Source: Nesterenkonia sp.
GTDB lineage: Bacteria > Actinomycetota > Actinomycetes > Actinomycetales > Micrococcaceae
Length of the DNA: 64,000 nucleotides
Direction of reading: 5' to 3'
Assembly (NCBI RefSeq): GCF_029265375.1
Contig: NZ_JAJUJJ010000003.1
Coordinates: 1 to 64,000 of the forward strand
In this document: positions 55,232 to 63,793 of the stretch, piece by piece
Position numbering within the stretch: position 1 is the stretch's first letter
Layout of the letters: each line of letters begins with the position of its first letter
Notes under the pieces: generated by a model
What the model saw: only the letters and a program-made list of their open reading frames with translations
Told to the model about the DNA's origin: nothing
The model's database searches: none
Made by a program: the position numbers and the translations under genes

Positions 55232-55804
55232 TCAGCCGGACGGCTCCGGCACACACTGCAGCTGCGGGGAGAACATCCCGGCGCCGGCGGCCTCGGCCTG
55301 CTCCCAGGCCTGCTGAATATCCTCCAGAAACCGGTCATTGGGCGCCGCGTAGTACGGCTCGGCCCAACCCTCGCGGGCCAGCTGCTCATTGACGAAGGTC
55401 TCCTCCGCGAACACTGCGGCCAGCAGCCGGCCGTAGTGGTCTCGGGTCTCGGCGTCGAACTCAAGCACCACTGAATCTCCGGGCTGCAGCAGCTCCCCCA
55501 GCCGTTCGGCCGCCTCCGGCCCTCCGCATTCCACCTCCCGGTCGGGGTGCACCGACTCAGGGGTGTCGATGTTCAGCAGGCGCACCCGCTCCTGCTCGCC
55601 GTGAAGGTCCACCACCAGCGTGTCGCCGTCTACCACGCGCACCACAGTGGCCTCCGCTGCGTCCACGGCGCCGCCGTCGGGGCCCTGAGCGTCACGATGC
55701 TCAAGCCAGCCCAGAACCACGCCCAGCAGAATCGCCACGGCCACCACGGCCGCCCACGCCAGCACAGCACGGCGGCTGCGGAAGCGTGGACGGCGGCGGG
55801 GCAT
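55232..55804 (-). CDS. Secreted/anchored thermonuclease-family nuclease
   Basis: 190 residues. A basic start (MPRRRPRFRSRR) and one membrane helix (AVLAWAAVVAVAILLGVVLG) anchor or export it. The staphylococcal nuclease fold follows: RVVDGDTLVVDL, ERVRLLNIDTPESVHP (catalytic Arg and Ca-binding Asp), and FDAETRDHYGRLLAAVF, EQLAREGWAEPYY. The catalytic set (Asp, Arg, Arg/Glu region) looks complete, so it should cut DNA or RNA outside the cell. Converges on the small membrane gene and precedes the decarboxylase in reverse order on the same strand. Confidence 0.88.
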   Translation of the reverse strand: MPRRRPRFRSRRAVLAWAAVVAVAILLGVVLGWLEHRDAQGPDGGAVDAAEATVVRVVDGDTLVVDLHGEQERVRLLNIDTPESVHPDREVECGGPEAAERLGELLQPGDSVVLEFDAETRDHYGRLLAAVFAEETFVNEQLAREGWAEPYYAAPNDRFLEDIQQAWEQAEAAGAGMFSPQLQCVPEPSG

Positions 55805-55833
55805 GGCGGCTGGGCTGGTCGGGTCGGCTCAGA

Positions 55834-57513
55834 TCACTTCTTCAGCGCGTCGGCCACATCCTGCAGCAGCTGCGGGATGTCATCACGGCCGGTGACTGCC
55901 TCGATGAAGACCAGCTTCTCCCGGTGGGCCATAGCGTCCCGGCAGGCCTGGAGCAGCTCTGCCTCTGTGGCGGCCCGGCGGTAGATGTAGTCCTCCTCGC
56001 CGGCGCCGAAGAACTGCGGGGCAAGCTCCCAGCGCCATGGCGCAATGTCGTTGTAGGGCTGATCGGGGCCGTGGATGGCCCGCTCCACCGTGTACCCGTC
56101 ATTGTTGACCAGCACGACGACGGCTGGCAGCTTCTCACGGACGAAGACTCCCAGCTCTTGGATGGTCAGCTGGGCCGAGCCGTCTCCGATCAGCAGCACC
56201 GGCCTACGGGACCGGTCGGCCAGCCCCGCGCCGAGGATCGCCGGCAGCGTGTATCCGATGGAGCCCCACATGGGCTGACCGATGAACGTCGACTTCGCCG
56301 GGAAGCGGTGGGTGGCCATGCCGAAGTAGCTGGTGCCCTGGTCTGCGGCCACAATATTGGCCGACTCCAGCTGGGTGGCCAGGATCTCCCAGAGCGCGTT
56401 CTGCCCCAGCGGTCCCTCCCCCGGCTCTCCGGGGAGCTGGGCGGCCGGGGCTTCACTGGCCGGCATCGGCACCACGGCCTGGCCGCCATCGGCGCTGCGC
56501 AGCTCAGCCACCACCCGGTCGATGACCTCCAGGGCGGCTTCCAGGGAGATGGGGGTGAAGACCTCGCCGGCCACCCGTGCCTCGAACCGGGAGATCTCCA
56601 CCAGGTTGGCCGGCTGCAGATCCATGGAGAAGCCGGCGGTGGTGTTGTCGGTGTACTCCACACCCAGGGTGATCAGCGCCTCGGCGCCTTCAATGGCCTC
56701 GCGCACGTGCTGCTGGGAGGCCGCTCCTGCGTAGATGCCCACAAAGTTCTCATCGGACTCGTCCACCAGGGTCTTTCCCCAGGCCAGGGTCGCAAACGGA
56801 AGCTCAGCGGACTTCAGGAAGCTGTTGAGCCGATCTGCGGCGCCCAACCGGTGCACCAGCAGATCTGCCAGCACGGCGGTGCGCCTGCCGGGCAGAAAGC
56901 GGCGCAGGGCGTCCTCGAAGGCTTCCTCGGCGCCGGGGGTGGTCACCGGCAGGTCAGTCTGCAGCAGCGCAGACGGTCGGTAGGCCGGCACCTGCGCCAC
57001 ATCGTGGGCGAGCATCAGATAGCCGGGCTTGCGGCGGAAGACGACCTCGCGCAGCACCCGGTCGATCTCCCAGGTGGCGGTGGCGGCGTCGAGGTCGGCG
57101 TGGGCGCAGGTGACCTCCTGGGCCATGCGCAGGAAGTGCTTGAAGTCGCCGTCGCCCAGGGAGTGGTGGATCTTCCGGCCCGATGCCTGGGTCTCCTTCG
57201 GCGGGGCCCCGACGATCTGCACCACGGGCACGGACTCGGCGTAGGAGCCGGCCAGCGCGTTGATGGCGGAGAGCTCGCCGACGCCGTAGGTGGTCAGGAA
57301 GGCGCCGATCCCGCGGATGCGCCCGTAGCCGTCGGCGGAGTAGCCGGCGTTGAGCTCGTTGGCCGAGCCCACCCAGCGGATGGTGTCATGGTCGACCACG
57401 TGGTCGAGGAAGTGCAGATTGAAGTCACCGGGGACTCCGAACATCTCGGTCAGGCCCAGCTCGGCCAGCCGGTCCAGCAGATAGTCGCCGATGGTGTAGG
57501 TGTTCTCGGACAT
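55834..57513 (-). CDS. Thiamine-diphosphate 2-keto acid decarboxylase (KdcA/pyruvate decarboxylase family)
   Basis: 559 residues. The N-terminal domain has the catalytic glutamate in VGSANELNAGYSADGYGR and the His-His motif in KIHHSLGDGDF. The C-terminal ThDP motif is LIGDGSAQLTIQELGVF...VLVNNDGYTVERAIHG (GDG to NN). All classes of this fold share these; presence of the HH pair favours 2-keto acid decarboxylases over acetolactate synthases. It would release an aldehyde from pyruvate, indolepyruvate or branched-chain 2-keto acids. ATG 57513. Substrate is not decided by sequence. Confidence 0.9.
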   Translation of the reverse strand: MSENTYTIGDYLLDRLAELGLTEMFGVPGDFNLHFLDHVVDHDTIRWVGSANELNAGYSADGYGRIRGIGAFLTTYGVGELSAINALAGSYAESVPVVQIVGAPPKETQASGRKIHHSLGDGDFKHFLRMAQEVTCAHADLDAATATWEIDRVLREVVFRRKPGYLMLAHDVAQVPAYRPSALLQTDLPVTTPGAEEAFEDALRRFLPGRRTAVLADLLVHRLGAADRLNSFLKSAELPFATLAWGKTLVDESDENFVGIYAGAASQQHVREAIEGAEALITLGVEYTDNTTAGFSMDLQPANLVEISRFEARVAGEVFTPISLEAALEVIDRVVAELRSADGGQAVVPMPASEAPAAQLPGEPGEGPLGQNALWEILATQLESANIVAADQGTSYFGMATHRFPAKSTFIGQPMWGSIGYTLPAILGAGLADRSRRPVLLIGDGSAQLTIQELGVFVREKLPAVVVLVNNDGYTVERAIHGPDQPYNDIAPWRWELAPQFFGAGEEDYIYRRAATEAELLQACRDAMAHREKLVFIEAVTGRDDIPQLLQDVADALKK

Positions 57514-57678
57514 CAGGGGTCGCCTTCCGATCAGTGCACGGCCAGCCTTGTGAGCCGGCTCAGCGCGAAGTGGGTGTGCGGCTGCCGTCGGTGACCATTC
57601 TTACCCACGGAGCGGATCCTCGCTGCCTGAGCACCTGAGCGGCCACCTGAATCCCGGCGCATGCGGGCCCCGGGCGCG

Positions 57679-57776
57679 AAAGAGCCCCACGCGCACCTGC
57701 CAGAGCCCACCTACCCTTGCTACCTTCCGGTCCTGGGGGAGTTCAGCAGGATGACACCACGCGTGGGGCCAGGCTC
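57679..57776 (-). ncRNA. ffs: Signal recognition particle RNA (small bacterial type)
   Basis: The minus strand contains the conserved domain IV core GGACCGGAAGGTAGCA near 57720-57736, inside a long hairpin whose arms close with CCCACGCG on the 5' side and CGCGTGGGG on the 3' side (about 57680-57775). A T-run (CTTT) follows the 3' arm. Together with the Ffh protein this directs membrane proteins to SecYEG. The ends are approximate. Confidence 0.9.
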
Positions 57777-57863
57777 CATGGTATCCCGCACGCCCGCTGC
57801 TTGGCGAACCGGGGCCGGCCCCGCCGCCGCGCACCGGGGAACCGCCGGCGTAGGATGGCTGCA

Positions 57864-58670
57864 ATGTCACAGACCAGCAGCCCGCCCCGCACCCAGTCCG
57901 CAGACCCAGCACCCACCCACCCCCTGGTCAATCTGCGTGACCTGGGCGGGATCCGCGTCTCCACCGGCCGGCTGCGGCCTCAGCGGCTGTGGCGCGCTGA
58001 CGACCCCAGCCTCTCCCCCGCCCCGGAGATCCGCTCGCTGGCCGAGCAGGGGCTGACTGCGGTGCTGGATCTGCGCTCCACCGGCGAAGTCGCCGCCTCC
58101 CCGCACTCCCGGGCCGCGGAGCTGGGCCTGCGCCACCACCACCTGCCGCTGGCCGAGACGGCGGTCCACCCGCTGGCGCTGGTGCGTGCAGCCCCGGAGG
58201 TGAAGTCACCTGCCGACGTGGGCCGCTGGTACGCATCACTGGTGCGCAGCCACCTGCACGAGGTGGTCGACGCGCTGCGGCTCATCGGCCAGGCCGACGG
58301 CGGTGTACTCTTCCACTGCGCCGCAGGAAAGGACCGCACCGGGATCCTGGCCGCCGTGGTGCTCACGCTGCTCGGCGTCGACCGGGCCGAGGTTGTGGCC
58401 GACTACGCGGCCACTGAGCAGAATCTGCCGGCCATCTTCACCCGGCTGCGACTGGCTCCCTACTCGAAGCCGGGCACAGCCGATAACGACGACGCCCGGC
58501 GGGCTGCCGAGTTCTTCTCCAGCGGACATCCGCTGCTGGGGGCTGAGGCCGATTCCATGGACTCGATGCTCACCGAGCTCGGCGGCGAGCCCGGGCTGCT
58601 GGACCTCATCGCCTCCCAGGCGGAGCCGGACAGCGTCGTCGGCGCACTTCACCGCAGACTGGTGGACTGA
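57864..58670 (+). CDS. Tyrosine-protein phosphatase (dual-specificity/PtpB-like)
   Basis: 268 residues from ATG 57864. LVNLRDLGGIRVSTGRLRPQ is the N-terminal Y_phosphatase3 hallmark and the active-site loop is FHCAAGKDRTGILAA (HCxxGKDRT). The family removes phosphate from Tyr and also from phosphoinositide or phospho-Ser substrates in some actinobacteria (for example mycobacterial PtpB). No signal peptide, so it is cytosolic unless exported otherwise. Stands alone between the SRP RNA and tRNA-Ser. Confidence 0.9.
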   Translation: MSQTSSPPRTQSADPAPTHPLVNLRDLGGIRVSTGRLRPQRLWRADDPSLSPAPEIRSLAEQGLTAVLDLRSTGEVAASPHSRAAELGLRHHHLPLAETAVHPLALVRAAPEVKSPADVGRWYASLVRSHLHEVVDALRLIGQADGGVLFHCAAGKDRTGILAAVVLTLLGVDRAEVVADYAATEQNLPAIFTRLRLAPYSKPGTADNDDARRAAEFFSSGHPLLGAEADSMDSMLTELGGEPGLLDLIASQAEPDSVVGALHRRLVD

Positions 58671-58763
58671 ACTGGCCCCCGGCCGGACCCGGCGCGGCGC
58701 CCGGCGCTTGGACTCCGGCTGCAGCGGATGTGCATCCACGGCCAGACGTCAGCTAGGATGTAG

Positions 58764-58799
58764 TCTGCTCATTCGCCGAGCATCGGCGGAGCGAGCAGA
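58764..58799 (+). promoter_or_regulatory. Nested stem-loop in the tRNA-Ser(GGA) leader
   Basis: TCTGCTC and GAGCAGA (58764-58770, 58793-58799) enclose CGCCGA and TCGGCG (58774-58779, 58783-58788), loop GCA. It lies between a TAGGAT -10 (58754-58759) and the tRNA start at 58802. Confidence 0.7.
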
Positions 58800-58801
58800 C
58801 A

Positions 58802-58889
58802 GGTGCGGTGTCCGAGCGGCCGAAGGAGCAACGCTGGAATCGTTGTGTAGGGCAACCCCCTACCGTGGGTTCAAATCCCACCCGCACCG
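58802..58889 (+). tRNA. tRNA-Ser (anticodon GGA)
   Basis: Class II tRNA of 88 nt. The acceptor GGTGCGG pairs with CCGCACC, and the anticodon loop CTGGAAT carries GGA (reads UCC/UCU). Long variable arm, discriminator G, and no encoded CCA (GCAG follows). Third serine tRNA in the window. Confidence 0.96.
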
Positions 58890-58904
58890 CAGATTCATAG
58901 GGCG

Positions 58905-58928
58905 GGCCCCGGACTCCGGTTCGGGGCC
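58905..58928 (+). terminator. tRNA-Ser(GGA) terminator
   Basis: GGCCCCG (58905-58911) pairs with CGGGGCC (58922-58928), loop of ten bases. It separates the tRNA from the methyltransferase gene. Confidence 0.65.
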
Positions 58929-58949
58929 TGACCCATATGGAGGGGACCT

Positions 58950-59825
58950 ATGATCAGCCGCAGCGGCGCCGACCTGATCATCCACGCCGATAACGCCGAC
59001 GTGCTCCCCCGCCTGCCGGAGGCTGCCTTTCAGCTGATCTATATCGACCCGCCGTTCAACACCGGGATCCTCCAGCAGCGACGCACACTGCGCAAGTCTC
59101 CCGACGGCGGCGAGTCCCGGTCCGGCTTCCGCGGAGGGCAGTACACCGCGCAGGAGACCCGGCGGGTCAGCTACGCGGACGCATACGACGACTACCTGGA
59201 GTTCATCGCCCCGAAGCTGGAGCAGGCCCACCGCCTGCTGCACGCCACCGGCACACTCTACTTCCACATCGACTACCGCGAGTCTCACTACTGCAAGGTG
59301 CTGCTGGACAGCATCTTCGGCCGGGAGAACTTCCTCAATGAGATCATCTGGGCCTATGACTACGGCGGCCGCGCCAAGGACCGCTGGCCGGCCAAGCATG
59401 ACACCATCCTGGTCTACACCAAGACCGCCAAGGGCCACTACTTCAACCAGGATGCGGTGGACCGCATCCCCTATATGGCCCCTGAACTGGTCAGCCCGGA
59501 GAAGGCTGCGTACGGCAAGCTGCCCACTGACGTGTGGTGGCACACCATCGTGACCACCAACGGACGGGAGAAGACCGGCTACCCCCACCAGAAGCCGGAG
59601 GGGATCCTGCGCCGCATCCTGCAGGCCTCCTCCGCGCCGGGCGACTAGGTGCTGGACTTCTTCGCCGGAAGCGGCACCACCGCGGCGGTCGCCCAGCAGC
59701 TTCACCGGCGCTTCGTGATGGTGGACCACAATGCCGAGGCCATCGCCACGATGCGCCGTCAGCTGGACGAGCAGAACGTGGAATTCCTGGACGCCAGCGG
59801 TGATCGGCTGTCCGGCGAGCCGTGA
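58950..59825 (+). pseudogene. Beta-type DNA methyltransferase, interrupted by an in-frame amber codon
   Basis: The first 232 residues contain catalytic motif IV (YIDPPFNTG, DPPF at 33-36), then the target-recognition region. They end SSAPGD at TAG (59646-59648). The same frame continues with VLDFFAGSGTTAAVAQQL, the SAM-binding motif I, to a TGA at 59823-59825. In intact relatives this junction reads SAPGDLVLDFF, so one Leu codon became UAG. The DPPF-first, FxGxG-last order marks the beta class (N6-adenine or N4-cytosine). There is no restriction endonuclease beside it. Without motif I the truncated product should not bind SAM. Confidence 0.8.
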
Positions 59826-59828
59826 CTG

Positions 59829-59850
59829 CCCTGTGCTGTGTGACACAGGG
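59829..59850 (+). terminator. Hairpin after the methyltransferase gene
   Basis: CCCTGTG (59829-59835) pairs with CACAGGG (59844-59850), eight-base loop. It begins four bases after the TGA. Confidence 0.55.
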
Positions 59851-59968
59851 TTAGCCCGCTGGTCACCCTGAGTTCATCCGGCCCTGGTGATATACAGAGG
59901 ACAGCGCTCCATCCTCAACGAGGCCGGAGCCCCACCTGACCGCCGCCTGATGAGGATCACACGCACCT

Positions 59969-62900
59969 ATGAGCCCCGCATCTGCTGCACCGGCACGTGG
60001 CCGCCTGCGCCGCGCCCTGTCCGCCTTCGCCCTCGCCGCTCTTCTGGGAACCGCACTCTCCCCCGCCCACGCTTCGGCCGAAGCCGAGGCGCCGGAGGGG
60101 CCGGAGTGTGTGAGCATCAGCGAAGTCAATGCCAGCGGCGGAAGCAGCGCCTCCCCGCATCCGCGCTACGTGGAGCTGCACAACAGCTGTGAGACCGACG
60201 TCGACGTCTCCGGCTGGTCCGTGCAGGGCTATCAGAGCAGCGGCACGCTCTACAACGGTGGGAGCCGCCAGCTCAGCGGCTCCGTGCCGGCCGGCGGACA
60301 CTATCTGATCCTCGGGCCCGGCAACGGCCAGGAGCCGCTGCTGCACGACCACGACGCCGGCTATGCGCTCAACACCGCCGGCGGAGGGGCCTCCGTGGTG
60401 GTCTTCTCCACCCCGGAGCCGGCCGAGGTCAGCGGCGACGTCTCGGACCACCCAGATGTGGTCGACGCACTCGGCTGGGGCGGAGCGAGCATCGCCGCCG
60501 GAGAGCCTGCCCCGGCCGCGGACAATCCGCTCACCCTGCACCGGACCCAGAGCACCGGCAGCAACGCGCAGGACTTCAGCGCAGCTGAGCCGACTCCCAT
60601 GTATTCCGGCGGCAGTGCGGCCGGCGAGCCGGGACCCGGCTATCAGGGGCCGGAGACGCTGCTGATCAGCGAGGTCTACACCCAGGGCGGAGAGCCTGGT
60701 TCGGTCTACCAGCATCGCTATGTGGAGCTGTACAACTACGGGACCGAGGATATTGACCTCACCGAGTGGTCCCTGCAGTACGGCAATGCCGCCGGCACCT
60801 ACAACGGCAACCTGGACCTGACCGGCACCGTACCGGCCGGGGAGCATTTCCTCATCGCCTTCGACGGCGCCCGCTCCGGGGCAGGAGCACCGCTGAACGA
60901 CGACACCGGCACCTCTCTGGCTGAGCACGCGGATCAGCTGACTGAGGACTACTTCGGCACCCTGTCCTACTCCTTCGCCCTGACCACCGCGCCCGGAGCG
61001 ACCACGATCCCTGACGGGCCGGTCGAACAGGCGGAGGTGGTCGACGCCCTCGGCTACGGCCAGGCCCGCTATTGGGCCGGCGAGGCGCCCTCACCGGGTC
61101 CGGAAGACGCCTCAGAGGTCGTCGCTGTGCAGCGGACTTCGGAGCTGACCGGAAGCTCGACCGACAATGCGTCCGACTTCGCCCTCTCGGCAGAACTCGT
61201 GGCCACCAACTCCGCCGGAGAGGATCTGCCCGGTGAGCGCAGCGAGCCCGGAGACCCAGGGGACCCGGGAGACCCGGAAGGGCCCACCGACATCCGGCAG
61301 ATCCGCGGGGAAGCCACCACCGATCCCTCCGACAACCCCATGATCGGCGAGTCGGTCACCATCGAAGGCTTCGTCACGGCCCGCTACGCCGACGCTGAAC
61401 ATGACTCCCGGGCCCATGACGGCTTCTACGTGCAGCAGGAGGCTGCCTGCGGCGAAGCGGACTTCAGCGACCTTGAGGTCTCCTGCGCCATCTTCGTCTA
61501 CATGGGCACCAGCTGGGACGGTGCCGAGGTCTCAGCAGGCGACTATGTGGAGGTCACCGGCACAGTGGACACCTGGCGGGAGACCGGCGCGGCGGAGTCC
61601 ATGCAGCTGCAGATCACCAGTCCGCAGATCGAAGTCATCGACCTGCAGGCCGAGGGCCTGGACGTCGTCGAGCCCCTCCCCTACGTCTATGAGGGATTCG
61701 TGGAGGCCAGCGAGCGCGAACGGCTCATCGGCATGCTGATCGAGCCCGCCGGGGACTGGACGGTCACCGACAACTACGGCCTGCTGCACGGGGAGCCGGA
61801 CAGCGTCGGCGGTGTGCTCGGCATCGTTGACGGCACCGAGCCGCTGTGGACCCCCACCGCTCAGCACGCGCCCGGCCCCGAGGCGGAGCAGCTGCAGGCG
61901 CAGAACGATCAGCGCTATATCCGGCTCGGCCATGGCGGACGCAACCGCTGGGCGAGCTTCGCCTTCGACCGGCATATGCCGCTGCCGTACCTGCAGAGCC
62001 ACGACACGGTCCGGGTAGGAGCAGCAGTCGACTTCACCGCCCCGGTGGTTCTGGAGCACCGGTACGACGGCTGGCGCTTCGAGCCCACCAGCTTCCTGCC
62101 CGGCAACCCCGAGGCAGAGCCGGTGAGCATTGAGAACACCCGCCCGCAGGCGCAGCTGCCCGAGCCCGCCGGCGACCTCCGGCTGGCCGGGTTCAACGTG
62201 CTCAACTATTTCCCGCACGTCGGGCAGCAGTTTGCGGACTGCGGCTACTACGAAGACCGCTTCGGGGAGCCGACCACGACCCGAGACTGCACACCCCGCG
62301 GGGCCTACACCGAGGAGCATTTCGCAGTCCAGCAGTCCCGGATTGTGGAGACCATCACCGCAATGGACGCCGACGTGGTGGCCCTGCAGGAGATCGAGAA
62401 CTCCCGCCACTTCGGCGAAGACCGCGACTATGCGCACCAGCGCCTGGTCGAGGCGCTCAATGCCGCCGAAGGCGAGCAGACCTGGGACTTTGTGCCGGTG
62501 GAGACCGCACCGGAGGATGAGGACGTCATCCGCAACGGCTTCATCTACAAGCCGGAGGCCGTGGAGCTGGTGGATGCGCTGATCCTCTTCGACGACGGCG
62601 TGGCCCATCTGGACTCCGACGCCCTGGACGGCTACGACCTGGAGGATATCTACTCCAACGCGCGCGAACCCATGGCCGCGATCTTCCAGCCTGTCGGCGG
62701 CTCCGAGGAGGACCAGTTCGTCACCGTGGTCAACCACCTGAAGTCCAAAGGCTGCAGCGGGGCTGAGGGCGGCAATGCCGACCAGGGCGACGGTCAGGCC
62801 TGCTACAACCCGGACCGGGTGCAGCAGGCTGAGGCGCTGGCCGCCTTCACCGAGGCGGTGCAGGACCATTACGGCACCGAGAAGTCCTTCCTGATGGGCG

Positions 62901-63538
62901 ACTTCAATGCCCATGCCCAGGAGGACCCGATGCGCGCCCTGTACGAGCAGGGCTTCACCAATGAGTCCCTGGGCCAGGCCTCCTATATGTTCTCCGGTGA
63001 GATCGGGGCCCTGGACCACGTGCTGACCTCGGATGAGGCCTCCGAGGCCGTGGCGCAGACCCACATCTGGAACACCAACGCCTTCGAGCCCATTGCCCTG
63101 GAGTACTCCCGGTACGAGGCCTCGGGCACCCCGGGGCTCTATGAGGAGCCGCAGTGGAGCAGCCAGGTCTGGCGAGCCTCGGACCACGATCCGATCGTGG
63201 TCGACGTCACGCTCACCGACGGTGAGGAGACCCCGGCCTGGGACGCTGAGGCCGTCTACACCGGCGGGGAGACCGTGGTGCACGACGGCGCCGCATACAC
63301 CGCGCTGTGGTGGACCCAGAACCAGGAGCCGGGGGCATCGGACTGGTCCGCCTGGTCAGAGATCGGCGAACCCACCACCTGCGGCGGCGAGACCTACCCG
63401 GCCTGGGCCTCCAGCACGGAGTTCACCGGCGGTGAGACCGTGGTGCACCAGGGAGGCGCCTACACCGCCAAGTGGTACAGCCGCAGCCAGCAGCCCGGCG
63501 ACCCCTACGGCCCGTGGGAGAAGATCGGAGACTGCTGA
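59969..63538 (+). CDS. Secreted ExeM/NucH-type nuclease with lamin-tail domains and two carbohydrate-binding modules
   Basis: 1189 residues. A signal peptide (LRRALSAFALAALLGTALSPAHASA) is followed by two lamin-tail-like domains (about 41-150 and 231-388, for example YVELHNSCETDVDVSGWSV and YVELYNYGTEDIDLTEWSL), and a GDP/PGD linker. An OB-fold/YhcR-like region lies near 445-620. The endonuclease/exonuclease/phosphatase domain is about 731-1084, with LAGFNVLNYF, VVALQEIEN, NGFIYKP, VVNHLKSKG, MGDFNAH and SDHDPIVVDV. Two C-terminal chitin-binding-like modules end in W/Y-rich YTGGETVVHDG and FTGGETVVHQG. It should degrade extracellular DNA while bound to a polysaccharide. Confidence 0.9.
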   Translation: MSPASAAPARGRLRRALSAFALAALLGTALSPAHASAEAEAPEGPECVSISEVNASGGSSASPHPRYVELHNSCETDVDVSGWSVQGYQSSGTLYNGGSRQLSGSVPAGGHYLILGPGNGQEPLLHDHDAGYALNTAGGGASVVVFSTPEPAEVSGDVSDHPDVVDALGWGGASIAAGEPAPAADNPLTLHRTQSTGSNAQDFSAAEPTPMYSGGSAAGEPGPGYQGPETLLISEVYTQGGEPGSVYQHRYVELYNYGTEDIDLTEWSLQYGNAAGTYNGNLDLTGTVPAGEHFLIAFDGARSGAGAPLNDDTGTSLAEHADQLTEDYFGTLSYSFALTTAPGATTIPDGPVEQAEVVDALGYGQARYWAGEAPSPGPEDASEVVAVQRTSELTGSSTDNASDFALSAELVATNSAGEDLPGERSEPGDPGDPGDPEGPTDIRQIRGEATTDPSDNPMIGESVTIEGFVTARYADAEHDSRAHDGFYVQQEAACGEADFSDLEVSCAIFVYMGTSWDGAEVSAGDYVEVTGTVDTWRETGAAESMQLQITSPQIEVIDLQAEGLDVVEPLPYVYEGFVEASERERLIGMLIEPAGDWTVTDNYGLLHGEPDSVGGVLGIVDGTEPLWTPTAQHAPGPEAEQLQAQNDQRYIRLGHGGRNRWASFAFDRHMPLPYLQSHDTVRVGAAVDFTAPVVLEHRYDGWRFEPTSFLPGNPEAEPVSIENTRPQAQLPEPAGDLRLAGFNVLNYFPHVGQQFADCGYYEDRFGEPTTTRDCTPRGAYTEEHFAVQQSRIVETITAMDADVVALQEIENSRHFGEDRDYAHQRLVEALNAAEGEQTWDFVPVETAPEDEDVIRNGFIYKPEAVELVDALILFDDGVAHLDSDALDGYDLEDIYSNAREPMAAIFQPVGGSEEDQFVTVVNHLKSKGCSGAEGGNADQGDGQACYNPDRVQQAEALAAFTEAVQDHYGTEKSFLMGDFNAHAQEDPMRALYEQGFTNESLGQASYMFSGEIGALDHVLTSDEASEAVAQTHIWNTNAFEPIALEYSRYEASGTPGLYEEPQWSSQVWRASDHDPIVVDVTLTDGEETPAWDAEAVYTGGETVVHDGAAYTALWWTQNQEPGASDWSAWSEIGEPTTCGGETYPAWASSTEFTGGETVVHQGGAYTAKWYSRSQQPGDPYGPWEKIGDC

Positions 63539-63672
63539 GCCGCAGAAATCCTCCGGCAGTCGCATTCGCATCCGCAAACAGAGCTGCTGGGGGTGCCGCG
63601 GGCAGATCAGTGCCATTCTGCCCCTAGCACCGTTTATACGATCGTGACGAGATCACGCCAATCGTTACACAC

Positions 63673-63706
63673 TTTGCGGATATTTGCGTTGCGTTGCATC
63701 CGCAAA
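63673..63706. promoter_or_regulatory. Inverted repeat upstream of the last gene
   Basis: TTTGCGGAT (63673-63681) and ATCCGCAAA (63698-63706) are perfect 9-base arms. The spacer itself repeats TTGCG. Candidate operator in the promoter region. Confidence 0.55.
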
Positions 63707-63716
63707 CTCACGTATC

Positions 63717-63776
63717 GTCGCTGTCAGACGCCCGATACGGCGTCCCCGCCCCGGCGGGACCGATCACGACAGCGAC
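63717..63776 (+). promoter_or_regulatory. Structured three-helix 5' leader
   Basis: Outer arms GTCGCTGTC and GACAGCGAC (63717-63725, 63768-63776) enclose two hairpins: GACGCC/GGCGTC (63727-63732, 63739-63744) and CCCGC/GCGGG (63745-63749, 63754-63758). The AGGAG ribosome site starts two bases after the outer stem. Confidence 0.6.
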
Positions 63777-63793
63777 CCAGGAGCGTGAGCATC

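Noticed and set aside
63630..63660. CGTGACGAGATCACG as a CRP/GlxR site
   Set aside because: The half-site spacing is five rather than six bases and the outer bases do not match.
63717..63776. c-di-AMP (ydaO-type) riboswitch before the last gene
   Set aside because: The conserved GGGTGAAT and related blocks are absent; I kept it only as an unnamed structured leader.
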